Source of the DNA: Candidatus Accumulibacter proximus
GTDB lineage: Bacteria; Pseudomonadota; Gammaproteobacteria; Burkholderiales; Rhodocyclaceae
NCBI GenBank assembly: GCA_016709675.1
Contig: JADJMH010000040.1
Span: 1-64,000 of the forward strand
Direction of reading: 5' to 3'
Length of the DNA: 64,000 nt
This document shows, in pieces, positions 45,958 to 54,624 of the stretch; the first letter of the stretch is position 1; each line of letters begins with the position of its first letter. Position numbers and translations under genes: made by a program. The notes beneath the pieces are model-generated. The model made no database searches, was not told where the DNA came from, and was given only the letters and a program-made list of their open reading frames with translations.

Positions 45958-47132
45958 CCATCAATACGCTCATCAGCTTTCTCGGCAAGGGCAAAGCGGA
46001 CCCGCAGACCGGCTACCGCACCGCGACCTACCGCTTCGACGCCGGCTTTTCGCGCCGTGTGCCCTTCTTTGGCATGGCGTTGACCGCATACCTGCAGCCC
46101 GATCGCCTCGTGCTGGTCGGCACCGCCGGCAGCATGTGGGACGTGTTCTTCGAGCGCCAGGGCGCCGACGACGACGACGCCATGCTGCACCTGATGGCTG
46201 CCGTCGAAGCCGGACAGGTCGACCAGGAGATGCTCGACCTGCCGCGCCGGGAACTCGCCCAGCAACTCGGCATCCCGGTCGACTGTCTGCTGATTCCCTA
46301 CGCACGCGACGCCGCCGAACAGGCCGAGATCCTCCACCTCCTCGCCGGCGTCGTGCAGCCCGGGGAAAACCTCTCCCTCGACGTCACGCACGGCTTTCGC
46401 CACCTGCCGATGCTGGCGCTGGTGGCGGCGCGCTATCTGTCTCGCGTCGTCGGTGTCAAGGTCGAGGAACTCTATTACGGCGCTCTCGAAATGACGACGC
46501 CGGAAGGCGAAACGCCGGTGCTGCGGCTGGGTGGCCTGCTGGCGATGCTTGACTGGGTCGACGCGCTGGCCACATACGACAAGGACGGGGACTATGGCGT
46601 TTTCGCGCCACTGCTCGCCGCCGACGGGATGGACAAGGGGCGTGCCGACCTGCTGACGCGCGCCGCCTACTTCGAAAGGACCGGCAACCCGGTCCGCGCC
46701 CGCGAAACGCTGGGCACCGTCTTCCCCTCGGTCGAGGCGCATCGGGGGTCGCTCGGCAGCCTGTTCAGCGAAACGCTGAAGAAGCGCATCAGCTGGTTCC
46801 GGCGCGGCAAGCGCGACGACTGGGAACTGTCGCTGGCCGACGCCTACCGCGAGCGCGGCGACTACCTGCGTGCCGCCACCTTCATGTACGAAGCCTTCGT
46901 CACGCGCGCCTGCAACGAACGCAGCGACGACCCCACCGACTTCGAACTGCGCAAGAAGAATTACGCCAGCGCCAGAGCGCAACAGCCTGAAGTGGCCAAG
47001 CTCGAATACCTGCGCAATTCCCTCGCCCACGGTGTCCGACCGCGCGCCGATCAGGAAGCCCGCACCCTCGACGACGAAGGCCGCCTGCGCAGCGCGCTCA
47101 AGTCGCTGCGCAACAAGCTTTTCCAGCCGTAA
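45954..47132 (+). CDS. CARF-HEPN effector (TIGR02221/TM1812 family, Csx1/Csm6-like)
   Basis: A 392-residue protein. The N-terminal CARF domain shows LISFLGKGKADPQTGYRTAT and LDVTHGFRHLPMLALVAARY, hallmarks of the TM1812 family. The C-terminal helical domain carries the HEPN motif R354-N-S-L-A-H359, the RNase site. On binding cyclic oligoadenylate from Cas10 the HEPN dimer would cleave RNA non-specifically. It is coupled to the CARF-winged-helix gene and followed 18 bp later by csm1. Confidence 0.85.
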   Translation: MTINTLISFLGKGKADPQTGYRTATYRFDAGFSRRVPFFGMALTAYLQPDRLVLVGTAGSMWDVFFERQGADDDDAMLHLMAAVEAGQVDQEMLDLPRRELAQQLGIPVDCLLIPYARDAAEQAEILHLLAGVVQPGENLSLDVTHGFRHLPMLALVAARYLSRVVGVKVEELYYGALEMTTPEGETPVLRLGGLLAMLDWVDALATYDKDGDYGVFAPLLAADGMDKGRADLLTRAAYFERTGNPVRARETLGTVFPSVEAHRGSLGSLFSETLKKRISWFRRGKRDDWELSLADAYRERGDYLRAATFMYEAFVTRACNERSDDPTDFELRKKNYASARAQQPEVAKLEYLRNSLAHGVRPRADQEARTLDDEGRLRSALKSLRNKLFQP

Positions 47133-47150
47133 CCCGGAGATCCTGCCGCC

Positions 47151-49817
47151 ATGAACCTCCTCGAACAGTCCGCGCGCGTCGCGCTGGCCGCCTTCCTGCA
47201 CGACATCGGCAAACTCGCCGAACGCGCCGGCATCGACCACGCAGGCCGGCTCGACGCCCACAAGACGCTGTACTGCCCGTGGCACCAGGTAGGTGCCGAC
47301 ACGCGCAACGGCTATCACAGCCACATCCACGCCGCCTACACCGGGCTGGCCTGGGACGCGCTCGAAGCGACCGGCCATTTCCCTGATCTGCGCAGCGACT
47401 CGCCGCCGTTTGCCAGCGGCGCCGACGGCAATCTGACCGACTCGGCGGTCAATGCCGCCAGCGCGCACCATCGCCCCGATACCTTCCTGCAATGGATCGT
47501 CGCCACCGCCGATCGCGTCGCCTCGGGCTTCGAGCGGGACAAGTTCGAAGCCGACTACAACAGCCGGAAAGAACGTCCCAACCATTACCGTGCGCGCCTG
47601 CTGACGCTGCTCGAGCAGATCGGCAAGCCCGGCAGCGTCAAGGAAGGCGAGCTGCAGTGGCGCTACGCCCTGCGGCCAATGGCACCGGAGAGCCTCTTTC
47701 CGCAGCCTGCCGCCGAGTGCACGCCACGTGACGACGAAACCGCGCGCGCCGAGTACCTGGCCCTGTGGGAAGCATTGCTCGCCGGCATCCGCCGAATCCC
47801 GCAGGCACATGTGCACGCGCTGCCGCTGTGGCTGGACCACTTCGACAGCCTGTGGCTGACGATGACGCACGCCATTCCCTCAGCCACCGCCTTCGACGTC
47901 AAGCCGGAGGTCTCGCTCTACGACCACAGCAAGGCCACCGCCGCGCTGGCCACCGCGCTCTGGCGCTGGCATCACGACCAGGGTAGCGAAGACGTGCGCG
48001 CGGTGCGCGAAGGCTGGGCCGAAGACAAGTTCCTGCTCGTCCAGGGCGACTTCTTCGGCATCCAGGACTTCATCTTCGCCGAAGGTGGCGCGACGCAGAA
48101 GCACGCCCACAAGCTGCTGCGCGGTCGCTCGTTCCAGGTGTCGCTGCTCGCCGAATGCGCTGCACTCAAGCTGCTCGAAGCACTCGACCTCCCGCCGACA
48201 GCGCAGATCATCAACGCCGCCGGCAAGTTCCTCATCGTCGCCCCGAACACCACCGACGCGCATGCCGCCATCGCCCGCTGCCGGCAGGAACTCAACGCGT
48301 GGTGCCTGAGGCATACCTACGGCGAGATTGGCGTTGGCCTGGCCACTACGGCGGCCTCGTGCAACGACTTTGCCGCCGGCCACTTCGGCGAACTCAGCCG
48401 GCGCCTGTTCGCCGCGCTGGACACCGCCAAGCACCAGCGTTTCGACCTTTGCGCCGATGACGCCACCAGCATCTTCGACGGCTTTCTCGACGAGTTCGAC
48501 AACACCCTCGGCGTCTGCGAGATCAACGGCCACCATCCGGCCGATCCGGCAGCATCGGCACGGCGCGACTACTCGCTGTCGAAACTCGCTGACGACCAGA
48601 TCCGGATCGGCGAGCAACTGACCCGGCACGCCCGGCTGCTCGTTGCCCGCCAGGCCGAAACGCTGCCGGTACTCGGCCTTGACTACTTCGGCTATCGCCT
48701 GGCGATCGTCCCGAGCGCCGACGAATCCGGCAAGTATGGCGAACTGGCCCGCAACGGCACGCTGCTGCGCGTCTGGGACTTCGACGCCGCCGAGGCCGAT
48801 GGCACGGTCTGGCGGGGCTATGCCCGCCGCTTCGTCAACAGCTACGTGCCGCGCTTCGACGCCGGCGATGCGCAGACCGCCGGCAAATACGGCAAATGGG
48901 AAGGCGAAGCCGACTTCGCGCGCGACGCCGCTAACGAAGCGCAGCGCGGCGCACCGATCAAGACGCTGCACCATATCGCCTGTGAAGACCGCCAGCTGAG
49001 CGCCAGCGACCGCTGGCAGGGCGAGATCGCGCTGCTCACCGTCAAGGGCGACATCGACGATCTGGGCCGCCTCTTCCAGCAAGGCCTGGAAAAACCGACC
49101 TTCGCCAAGATGGCGTCGCTCTCGCGCCAGATCAACGCCTTCTTCGCGCTCTGGCTACCCTGGTTCTGCGAACACGGCCGCGACGACCAGGGCGTCGCCC
49201 GCTATCGCAACACCTACACCGTCTTCGCCGGCGGCGACGATTTCTTCCTGATCGGCCCCTGGGAGTCGACGCTGGCGCTGGCAACGGTGTTGCGGGAGAA
49301 ATTCGCGGCCTACGTCGCCAACCCGCGTATCAGCTTCTCGGCCGGCTTGAGCATGACGCACCCGAAGACGCCGGTTCGCCAGCTCAAGCGCAGCACTGAA
49401 ACCGCCCTTGCCGCCGCCAAGGACCAGCCGGGCAAGAACGCAGTCACCCTCTGGCAGAACAGCGTCTCGTGGGTCGACTGGCAGATGCTCATGGGACAAC
49501 GCCGGGCGGCGCTCGAAGCGCTGATGGCACGCGCCGGCAGCCACGGCGCCGCCTTTTCCACCGGGCTCACCTACGCCTTGCTGCAGCTTTCCGACCGTGC
49601 CGAAAGCAAACGCCCGGTAGATGCCATCTGGCGCTCGCAGCTCCATTACCGACTGGCGCGCTTCTTCCGCGACCGCGTCAAGGGCGATGAAGCGGCGCGC
49701 AGGCGCCGCGAACAACTGCTCGGCGACGCCATCCGAGAAATCGGCGGCGCCCTCGGCACGTACAAGGGCGCCTACCGGCTGCCGCTGTCGGTCCTGCTCT
49801 ACCGGCAACGCGAATGA
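47151..49817 (+). CDS. csm1: type III-A Cas10/Csm1
   Basis: An 888-residue large subunit. The HD nuclease motif H17-D18 (AAFLHDIGKLAERAG) heads the protein. The Palm cyclase motif is GGDD at 694-697 (VFAGGDDFFLIGP). A first Palm domain and zinc-ribbon-like region lie between. Upon target RNA binding it degrades DNA with HD and makes cyclic oligoadenylates with GGDD; both sites look intact. Length is slightly above the usual ~750-850. It is the core of the operon csm1-csm5-cas6. Confidence 0.95.
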   Translation: MNLLEQSARVALAAFLHDIGKLAERAGIDHAGRLDAHKTLYCPWHQVGADTRNGYHSHIHAAYTGLAWDALEATGHFPDLRSDSPPFASGADGNLTDSAVNAASAHHRPDTFLQWIVATADRVASGFERDKFEADYNSRKERPNHYRARLLTLLEQIGKPGSVKEGELQWRYALRPMAPESLFPQPAAECTPRDDETARAEYLALWEALLAGIRRIPQAHVHALPLWLDHFDSLWLTMTHAIPSATAFDVKPEVSLYDHSKATAALATALWRWHHDQGSEDVRAVREGWAEDKFLLVQGDFFGIQDFIFAEGGATQKHAHKLLRGRSFQVSLLAECAALKLLEALDLPPTAQIINAAGKFLIVAPNTTDAHAAIARCRQELNAWCLRHTYGEIGVGLATTAASCNDFAAGHFGELSRRLFAALDTAKHQRFDLCADDATSIFDGFLDEFDNTLGVCEINGHHPADPAASARRDYSLSKLADDQIRIGEQLTRHARLLVARQAETLPVLGLDYFGYRLAIVPSADESGKYGELARNGTLLRVWDFDAAEADGTVWRGYARRFVNSYVPRFDAGDAQTAGKYGKWEGEADFARDAANEAQRGAPIKTLHHIACEDRQLSASDRWQGEIALLTVKGDIDDLGRLFQQGLEKPTFAKMASLSRQINAFFALWLPWFCEHGRDDQGVARYRNTYTVFAGGDDFFLIGPWESTLALATVLREKFAAYVANPRISFSAGLSMTHPKTPVRQLKRSTETALAAAKDQPGKNAVTLWQNSVSWVDWQMLMGQRRAALEALMARAGSHGAAFSTGLTYALLQLSDRAESKRPVDAIWRSQLHYRLARFFRDRVKGDEAARRRREQLLGDAIREIGGALGTYKGAYRLPLSVLLYRQRE

Positions 49818-49896
49818 TCACCAGGCCGCTGCCGCAAGCTTGCCGCAGCGCACACGGAAGCAAAGCTGGCACACAATACCCCAAGGAGAAAAACCG

Positions 49897-50268
49897 ATGA
49901 CCATCAACCTCGCTACTTTCCCACCGGACGCCGAATTGTTCAATGACACGGCCGAAGCGGTCGCCAAACGCCTCGATCAGGCCGCAGCCTACCTCAACAA
50001 GCCAACGCAGATTCGCCGTTTCTACGACGAACTGGTCGGCTGGCAGGAACGCATCGACGGCGATGACGAGAAATTCCGCCAGTACGAAGCCTTCATCCGG
50101 ATGCTCAACGCCAAGGTCGCCTACGCCAAAGGCCGCAAGCTGGTCGATGACGAATTCGTCTCCTGGTTCCGCCTGTGCATCAAGACCACCACCAATGCCA
50201 GGGCGCTGGACCACTTCCGCCTTCACTTCGAAGCCGTCCTCGGCTTCCTCAAGGCGCTGCGCGCCTGA
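49897..50268 (+). CDS. csm2: type III-A small subunit Csm2
   Basis: A 123-residue helical protein: QIRRFYDELVGWQERIDGDD, FIRMLNAKVAYAKGRKLVDD, FRLHFEAVLGFLKALRA. Csm2 lines the belly of the interference complex along the crRNA-target duplex. The ATG at 49897 follows AAGGAGAAAAACCG. It sits 79 bp after csm1, the largest gap in the operon. Confidence 0.92.
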   Translation: MTINLATFPPDAELFNDTAEAVAKRLDQAAAYLNKPTQIRRFYDELVGWQERIDGDDEKFRQYEAFIRMLNAKVAYAKGRKLVDDEFVSWFRLCIKTTTNARALDHFRLHFEAVLGFLKALRA

Positions 50269-50286
50269 CCCCAGGGAGAAAACAGC

Positions 50287-50997
50287 ATGCAACTCACCCG
50301 CATCAAGCAACTCACCGCCACCCTCATCGTCAGGACAGGCCTGCACATCGGCGCCGGCGACACCGAAATGCGCATCGGCGGCACCGACAACCCCGTTGTG
50401 AAGAACCCACTCGACGGCCAGCCGTACATCCCCGGCTCGTCGCTGAAAGGCAAAATCCGCTCGCTGCTCGAATGGCAGCTCGGCCTGGTCAGCATCACCA
50501 ACGGGCATCCCTTCTCCTTCCAGCACCTCGCCCGGAGCGATACCCCGGAAGCACGCAACCTGCTGCGCCTCTTCGGCGGCGCGCCCGGCGGCGAAGTGGA
50601 GAACCTCGTCAAGGAGATCGGCCCGACCCGGATCGCCTTCTGGGACTGCGCGCTCAACACCGAGTGGCGTCGCAAGGCAGATTCACGCAACGTCCTTAGC
50701 ACCGAAGCGAAGAGCGAGAACTCGATCAACCGCATTGCCGGCGTCGCAGAAAACCCGCGCTTCACCGAACGGGTCATCGCCGGCGCCGAGTTCGACTTCC
50801 GGCTATCGCTGAAGGTCATCGACGGCGAGGACCTCCTGCCGCTGCTGCTGCGCGGACTCAAGCTGCTCGAACTCGACAGCCTCGGTGGATCGGGCTCGCG
50901 CGGCTATGGCAAGGTCGCACTGGCCCGGCTGATGCTCGACGGCGAGTCGATCCAGGCTGATCTGGACGCCGTCCAGGTCTTCCCGGCCGGTGGCTGA
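50287..50997 (+). CDS. csm3: type III-A backbone RAMP Csm3
   Basis: A 236-residue Cas7-type protein. The glycine-rich IPGSSLKGKIRSLLEWQ and the loop IGAGDTEMRIGGTDNPVVKN with D34, the catalytic Asp that cuts target RNA every six bases, are clear. C-terminal GGSGSRGYGKVALA is the second RAMP loop. Several copies assemble along the crRNA. RBS AGGGAGAA lies before the ATG. Confidence 0.95.
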   Translation: MQLTRIKQLTATLIVRTGLHIGAGDTEMRIGGTDNPVVKNPLDGQPYIPGSSLKGKIRSLLEWQLGLVSITNGHPFSFQHLARSDTPEARNLLRLFGGAPGGEVENLVKEIGPTRIAFWDCALNTEWRRKADSRNVLSTEAKSENSINRIAGVAENPRFTERVIAGAEFDFRLSLKVIDGEDLLPLLLRGLKLLELDSLGGSGSRGYGKVALARLMLDGESIQADLDAVQVFPAGG

Positions 50998-51000
50998 ACG

Positions 51001-51954
51001 ATGCCGCACGCCCTCCACCGCGCCACGCTGGCGCTGCATACGCCCCTCGGCACGCCGCTTGCCGGCGACACGCTTTTCGGCCAGCTTTGCTGGGCGCTGC
51101 GCGAAGCCAGCGGCGAAGCCGAGCTGATTCGGCGCCTCGACGGTTACACACAAGGACAACCGTGGCTCGTCGCTTCCGACGGCTTCCCGGCCGGCCATCT
51201 GCCCAGACCGACGCTGCCGCGGCACTTCGCCGCGCCAGCCGACGATCCGTCGCAGCGCAAGGCGGCCAGGAAGAAACGCTGGATCCCGGTGCAGAATACC
51301 GGTGCGACGCTCGCTACGCTGCTCGGCAGCGCCGTCGATGACGCCGTCGCCTACGGCAGCGCGCCGCGCCAGGCCGTCCAGGCGCACAACACGCTCGACC
51401 GCCTGACGGGCACCACTGGCAAAGGAGCATTTTCGCCCTACACGGTGGCACAGACCTTCCACGCTGCCGGGCAGCGAATCGATGTCTACCTCGTGTTCGA
51501 CACCGACCGCATCGGCGCCGATGAAGCGGCCCGTCTGCTGGCGGCGCTCGGCAGCACCGGCTTGGCCCGCGATGACGGCGTCGGCCGCGGCAAGTTCTCG
51601 CTCGTCGGCCTCGCAGCAGCGGCGTTCGCCGTCCCTGCCGGCGCCAACGCCTGCTGGACGCTGGCGCCCTGTGCGCCGCAGGGACTGGGCTTCGCCTCCT
51701 CGCAGAGCTACTGGCGCGTGCTCACCCGCTTCGGCCGCCACGGCAACGAGCTGGCGCTCGCCGGCAAGCCGTTCAAGACACCGGTGCTGCTCGCCGCCAG
51801 CGCCGCCGTCCTGACCCCAAGCGGCCGCTTCACCGTCCCGCCCTTCGTCGGCCAGGGTCTCGGCGGCGCCGGACAACTCTCAAAGGCCGAGACCGCCACC
51901 GTCCAGCAAGGCTATGCCCCCGTCGCCCCGATCGCCCTGGAGCCCGCACCGTGA
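51001..51954 (+). CDS. csm4: type III-A Csm4 (Cas5-type)
   Basis: A 317-residue RAMP that caps the 5' handle of the crRNA and contacts Csm1. The N-terminal LHTPLGTPLAGDTLFGQLCW and the C-terminal GRFTVPPFVGQGLGG are characteristic, and LARDDGVGRGKFSLVGL is the central glycine-rich loop. It begins three bases after the csm3 stop and overlaps csm5 by GTGA. Confidence 0.93.
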   Translation: MPHALHRATLALHTPLGTPLAGDTLFGQLCWALREASGEAELIRRLDGYTQGQPWLVASDGFPAGHLPRPTLPRHFAAPADDPSQRKAARKKRWIPVQNTGATLATLLGSAVDDAVAYGSAPRQAVQAHNTLDRLTGTTGKGAFSPYTVAQTFHAAGQRIDVYLVFDTDRIGADEAARLLAALGSTGLARDDGVGRGKFSLVGLAAAAFAVPAGANACWTLAPCAPQGLGFASSQSYWRVLTRFGRHGNELALAGKPFKTPVLLAASAAVLTPSGRFTVPPFVGQGLGGAGQLSKAETATVQQGYAPVAPIALEPAP

Positions 51955-53591
51955 CCATCACCCCCCGCACCATCGTCCGCAGCCTGGCGATTTCGACCCT
52001 GTCGCCGGTCCACGTCGGCTGTGGCGAAGTCTATGAGCCCAGCGGCTTTGTCATCCATGAAGGACTGCTGCACGTGCTGGACCCGGCCGACCTGGCCGCC
52101 GCCCTGAGCGACAACGAACGCCGGCAGCTGGCCACGCTGGCCGACGACCCACGTGAACCGATCGGCAAGCTGCAGCGCTTCTTCCGCGATGCGGCGGCGC
52201 GCTTTGCCGAATTCGCCCGGCAGCAGGTGGCCGTGGCCCCGGAACTTGCCCGCGAATACACCGCCAAGGCCGGCCGGGCGACGCAGCGCGATCCGAACGG
52301 CGAAGCGACCTACAACAGCTTTCAGTTCGCCCGCACCGCCTTCCGGCCATTCGACGGTACACCCTACCTGCCCGGCAGTTCCCTCAAGGGCAGCATCCGC
52401 ACCGCCTGGCTCAACTACTTGAACGCCGACAAGCCACTCCCCGCTGAGAAGGCAGACCGACGACGCGCTTCGCAGAGCCTCGAACAGCGTCTTCTCAAGT
52501 ACGCTGCCGGGAAGTTCCAGGACGACCCTTTCCGCCACTTGGCGCTCGCCGATGCGCACCCCGAGGAAGAGAGCACGCCGCCACCAACGCGCGTGCTCTA
52601 CGCCATCAGCAAGAAAAAGCGCCCGCCGCGTGCCGACGACCGCCTTTCGCCAGAACTGAAGGTGTTTCTCGAAACGCTCCCCGAGGCGCTGCCGGCCGCC
52701 TTTCTCGGCGAGATACGCTTCGCTCCCGGCGCGACGATTCTCTGGGACGCGCTTTGCGACGCCTGCAACACCTTCTACCGGCCGCAGCTCGAAGGCGAAC
52801 TGCAGCACCCGGTACTCGCCGCGCCGCTCGACTCCGACTGGACGCGGCTGATCTTCCGTCTGCTCGGCGACGAACTCGGTGAACTGATCAAGGCACGGCA
52901 GGGCTTCCTGCTGCGCGTCGGTCGGCACTCGGGTGCAGAGTCGGTCACGCTCGATGGCCTGCGCAGCATCAAGATCCTCGGCCCACGCGAGGGCAACAGG
53001 CAAACCTTCGAGTTTCGCCCCCACTCCACCGAAAAGCGCTACGCCAGCCTCACACGATCGGGCGACAGCGGCTTGCTGCCTTTCGGATGGATCTGGATCG
53101 ATGCCTGTGACGAGCGCCACCGCCACCTCTCGGACGCTGTCGGGCAGAAACTTGCAGCGCGCAGCCGGCCGCTGCGGGAGGCGCACGCCGATCGCTTGCT
53201 ACGCCTCGAAGACCAGGCGGCACAGCGGGCCACTGTGGCAGCCGCTATGGCCAGCCGAAAAGCGGCAGCGGAGGCAACGGCGCGCGCCGAGATCGAGGCG
53301 CAGGCAGCGCGCGCCCGCGCCCTGGCCGAGATGAGCCCGAACCGGCGGCGTGTCGAGGAGTTCATCACCGACTTCAGCGCGCGCGCCGAGCAATTGCGCG
53401 GCAACCGGGAAAACGCCAATGCCGCCTTCCACACCCGAGCCCGGGCATTGGCGGCTGACGCTGTCGGCTGGAGCCACGCCGAGCGGATAGCCGCTGCCGA
53501 CGCGATCGAGCAATGGCTGCCGCAGGTCGTCAAGGTCGACATCAAGGACGAGCGCAAGAAACTCAAGCTTGCGGCGCTGCGTGCGTCATGA
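51951..53591 (+). CDS. csm5: type III-A Csm5 with long helical C-terminal extension
   Basis: A 546-residue protein from a GTG start overlapping the csm4 stop. The RAMP core (about 1-390) has LSPVHVGCGEVYEPSGFVIH and the glycine-rich YLPGSSLKGSIRTAWLNYL. Csm5 binds the 3' end of the crRNA. From about residue 405 an Ala/Arg/Glu-rich, coiled-coil-like region (about 420-470) and a further charged tail continue for some 140 residues, absent from the usual ~350-400-residue Csm5. The stop overlaps cas6 by ATGA. Confidence 0.9.
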   Translation: MTITPRTIVRSLAISTLSPVHVGCGEVYEPSGFVIHEGLLHVLDPADLAAALSDNERRQLATLADDPREPIGKLQRFFRDAAARFAEFARQQVAVAPELAREYTAKAGRATQRDPNGEATYNSFQFARTAFRPFDGTPYLPGSSLKGSIRTAWLNYLNADKPLPAEKADRRRASQSLEQRLLKYAAGKFQDDPFRHLALADAHPEEESTPPPTRVLYAISKKKRPPRADDRLSPELKVFLETLPEALPAAFLGEIRFAPGATILWDALCDACNTFYRPQLEGELQHPVLAAPLDSDWTRLIFRLLGDELGELIKARQGFLLRVGRHSGAESVTLDGLRSIKILGPREGNRQTFEFRPHSTEKRYASLTRSGDSGLLPFGWIWIDACDERHRHLSDAVGQKLAARSRPLREAHADRLLRLEDQAAQRATVAAAMASRKAAAEATARAEIEAQAARARALAEMSPNRRRVEEFITDFSARAEQLRGNRENANAAFHTRARALAADAVGWSHAERIAAADAIEQWLPQVVKVDIKDERKKLKLAALRAS

Positions 53592-54619
53592 ACGCAGCCA
53601 TCGCCTTCCCGGTCGCGCGCTACCGCTTCGAGTTTCAGGCCAGGCAGCCGATTCGCCTGCCCGACTATGCTGGTTCGATGTTGCGCGGCGCCTTTGGCCA
53701 CGCCCTGCGCCAGCTTGCCTGCATGACGCGGCAGAAGGAATGCGCCGGCTGCCCGCTGATCGGATCCTGCCCTTACCCCGCGATCTTTGCGCCACTGCCG
53801 CCGGCGACGCACAGCCTGCAGAAGTTTTCCCAGATTCCCGCGCCCTACGTCATCGAACCTCCGGCATGGGGCAGCCGCGTCCTTGCTCCAGGCGAGACGC
53901 TGACTTTCCACCATGTGCTGATCGGCCGGGCGCTGCACGAACTACCGCTAATCATCCTCGCGTGGCGAAGAGCGCTCGCGCGCGGTGTTGGCGCAGGCGA
54001 CGGCACGGCGGACCTCGTGCGGGTCGTTCATTGCGGCGCGGCGGGCGACGAGGAAGTCCACCGCCCGGAGGTCGGCACGATCGCTGCGCACCAGCAGGTG
54101 GTGTTCACCGTCCCGCAGACCGATGATGCGCTGACCAGCGCCACTACCCTCCGCTTCGAAACCCCGCTGCGCCTGCAGCAGGACGGCCATGCCCTGCCGC
54201 CGGAAAAGCTCCAGGCACGGACACTGCTGATGGCCCTGGCCCGGCGGGCCAGCCTGCTCGCCGAGTTCCATTGCGAGGAGGGTGTGCTGGCGGCGGATTT
54301 CGCAGCGCTGAGAGCGGCGTGCGACGAAATCCGGGAAGAAAAAAACCTGACATGGCTCGACTGGACCCGCTTCTCATCGAGACAGCAGCAGAAGATGGCG
54401 CTCGGCGGGGTCATCGGCACGTGGCGGCTCGAAGGTCAGCTCGCGCCGTTCACTCCGCTGCTGCAGCTCGGGGAATGGCTGCACGTCGGCAAGGAAGCAG
54501 CCTTCGGCTTGGGCCGGTACACGCTGGCCAACTGCCTGCCAGGAGACATCTCGGACCATCAGCCGAAAAGTTGTGAACACCCTCGCCAAGTCTCTGAAAA
54601 ATATGCTTCAATTCGGTAG
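53588..54619 (+). CDS. cas6: pre-crRNA endoribonuclease Cas6
   Basis: A 343-residue Cas6 (PF10040 type): IRLPDYAGSMLRGAFGHALR, the cysteine cluster CAGCPLIGSCPYP, and the C-terminal glycine-rich GKEAAFGLGRYTL. It cuts each repeat to leave the 8-base handle ATTGAGAC. The family normally ends at FGLGRY; here about 30 further residues (after residue 313) follow, and the stop is only five bases before the first repeat. The tail is therefore probably translated leader DNA. Confidence 0.92.
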   Translation: MNAAIAFPVARYRFEFQARQPIRLPDYAGSMLRGAFGHALRQLACMTRQKECAGCPLIGSCPYPAIFAPLPPATHSLQKFSQIPAPYVIEPPAWGSRVLAPGETLTFHHVLIGRALHELPLIILAWRRALARGVGAGDGTADLVRVVHCGAAGDEEVHRPEVGTIAAHQQVVFTVPQTDDALTSATTLRFETPLRLQQDGHALPPEKLQARTLLMALARRASLLAEFHCEEGVLAADFAALRAACDEIREEKNLTWLDWTRFSSRQQQKMALGGVIGTWRLEGQLAPFTPLLQLGEWLHVGKEAAFGLGRYTLANCLPGDISDHQPKSCEHPRQVSEKYASIR

Positions 54620-54624
54620 GTGCA

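Noticed and set aside
45891..47870. 659-codon minus-strand ORF
   Set aside because: Antisense to the CARF-HEPN gene and csm1, no recognised domain.
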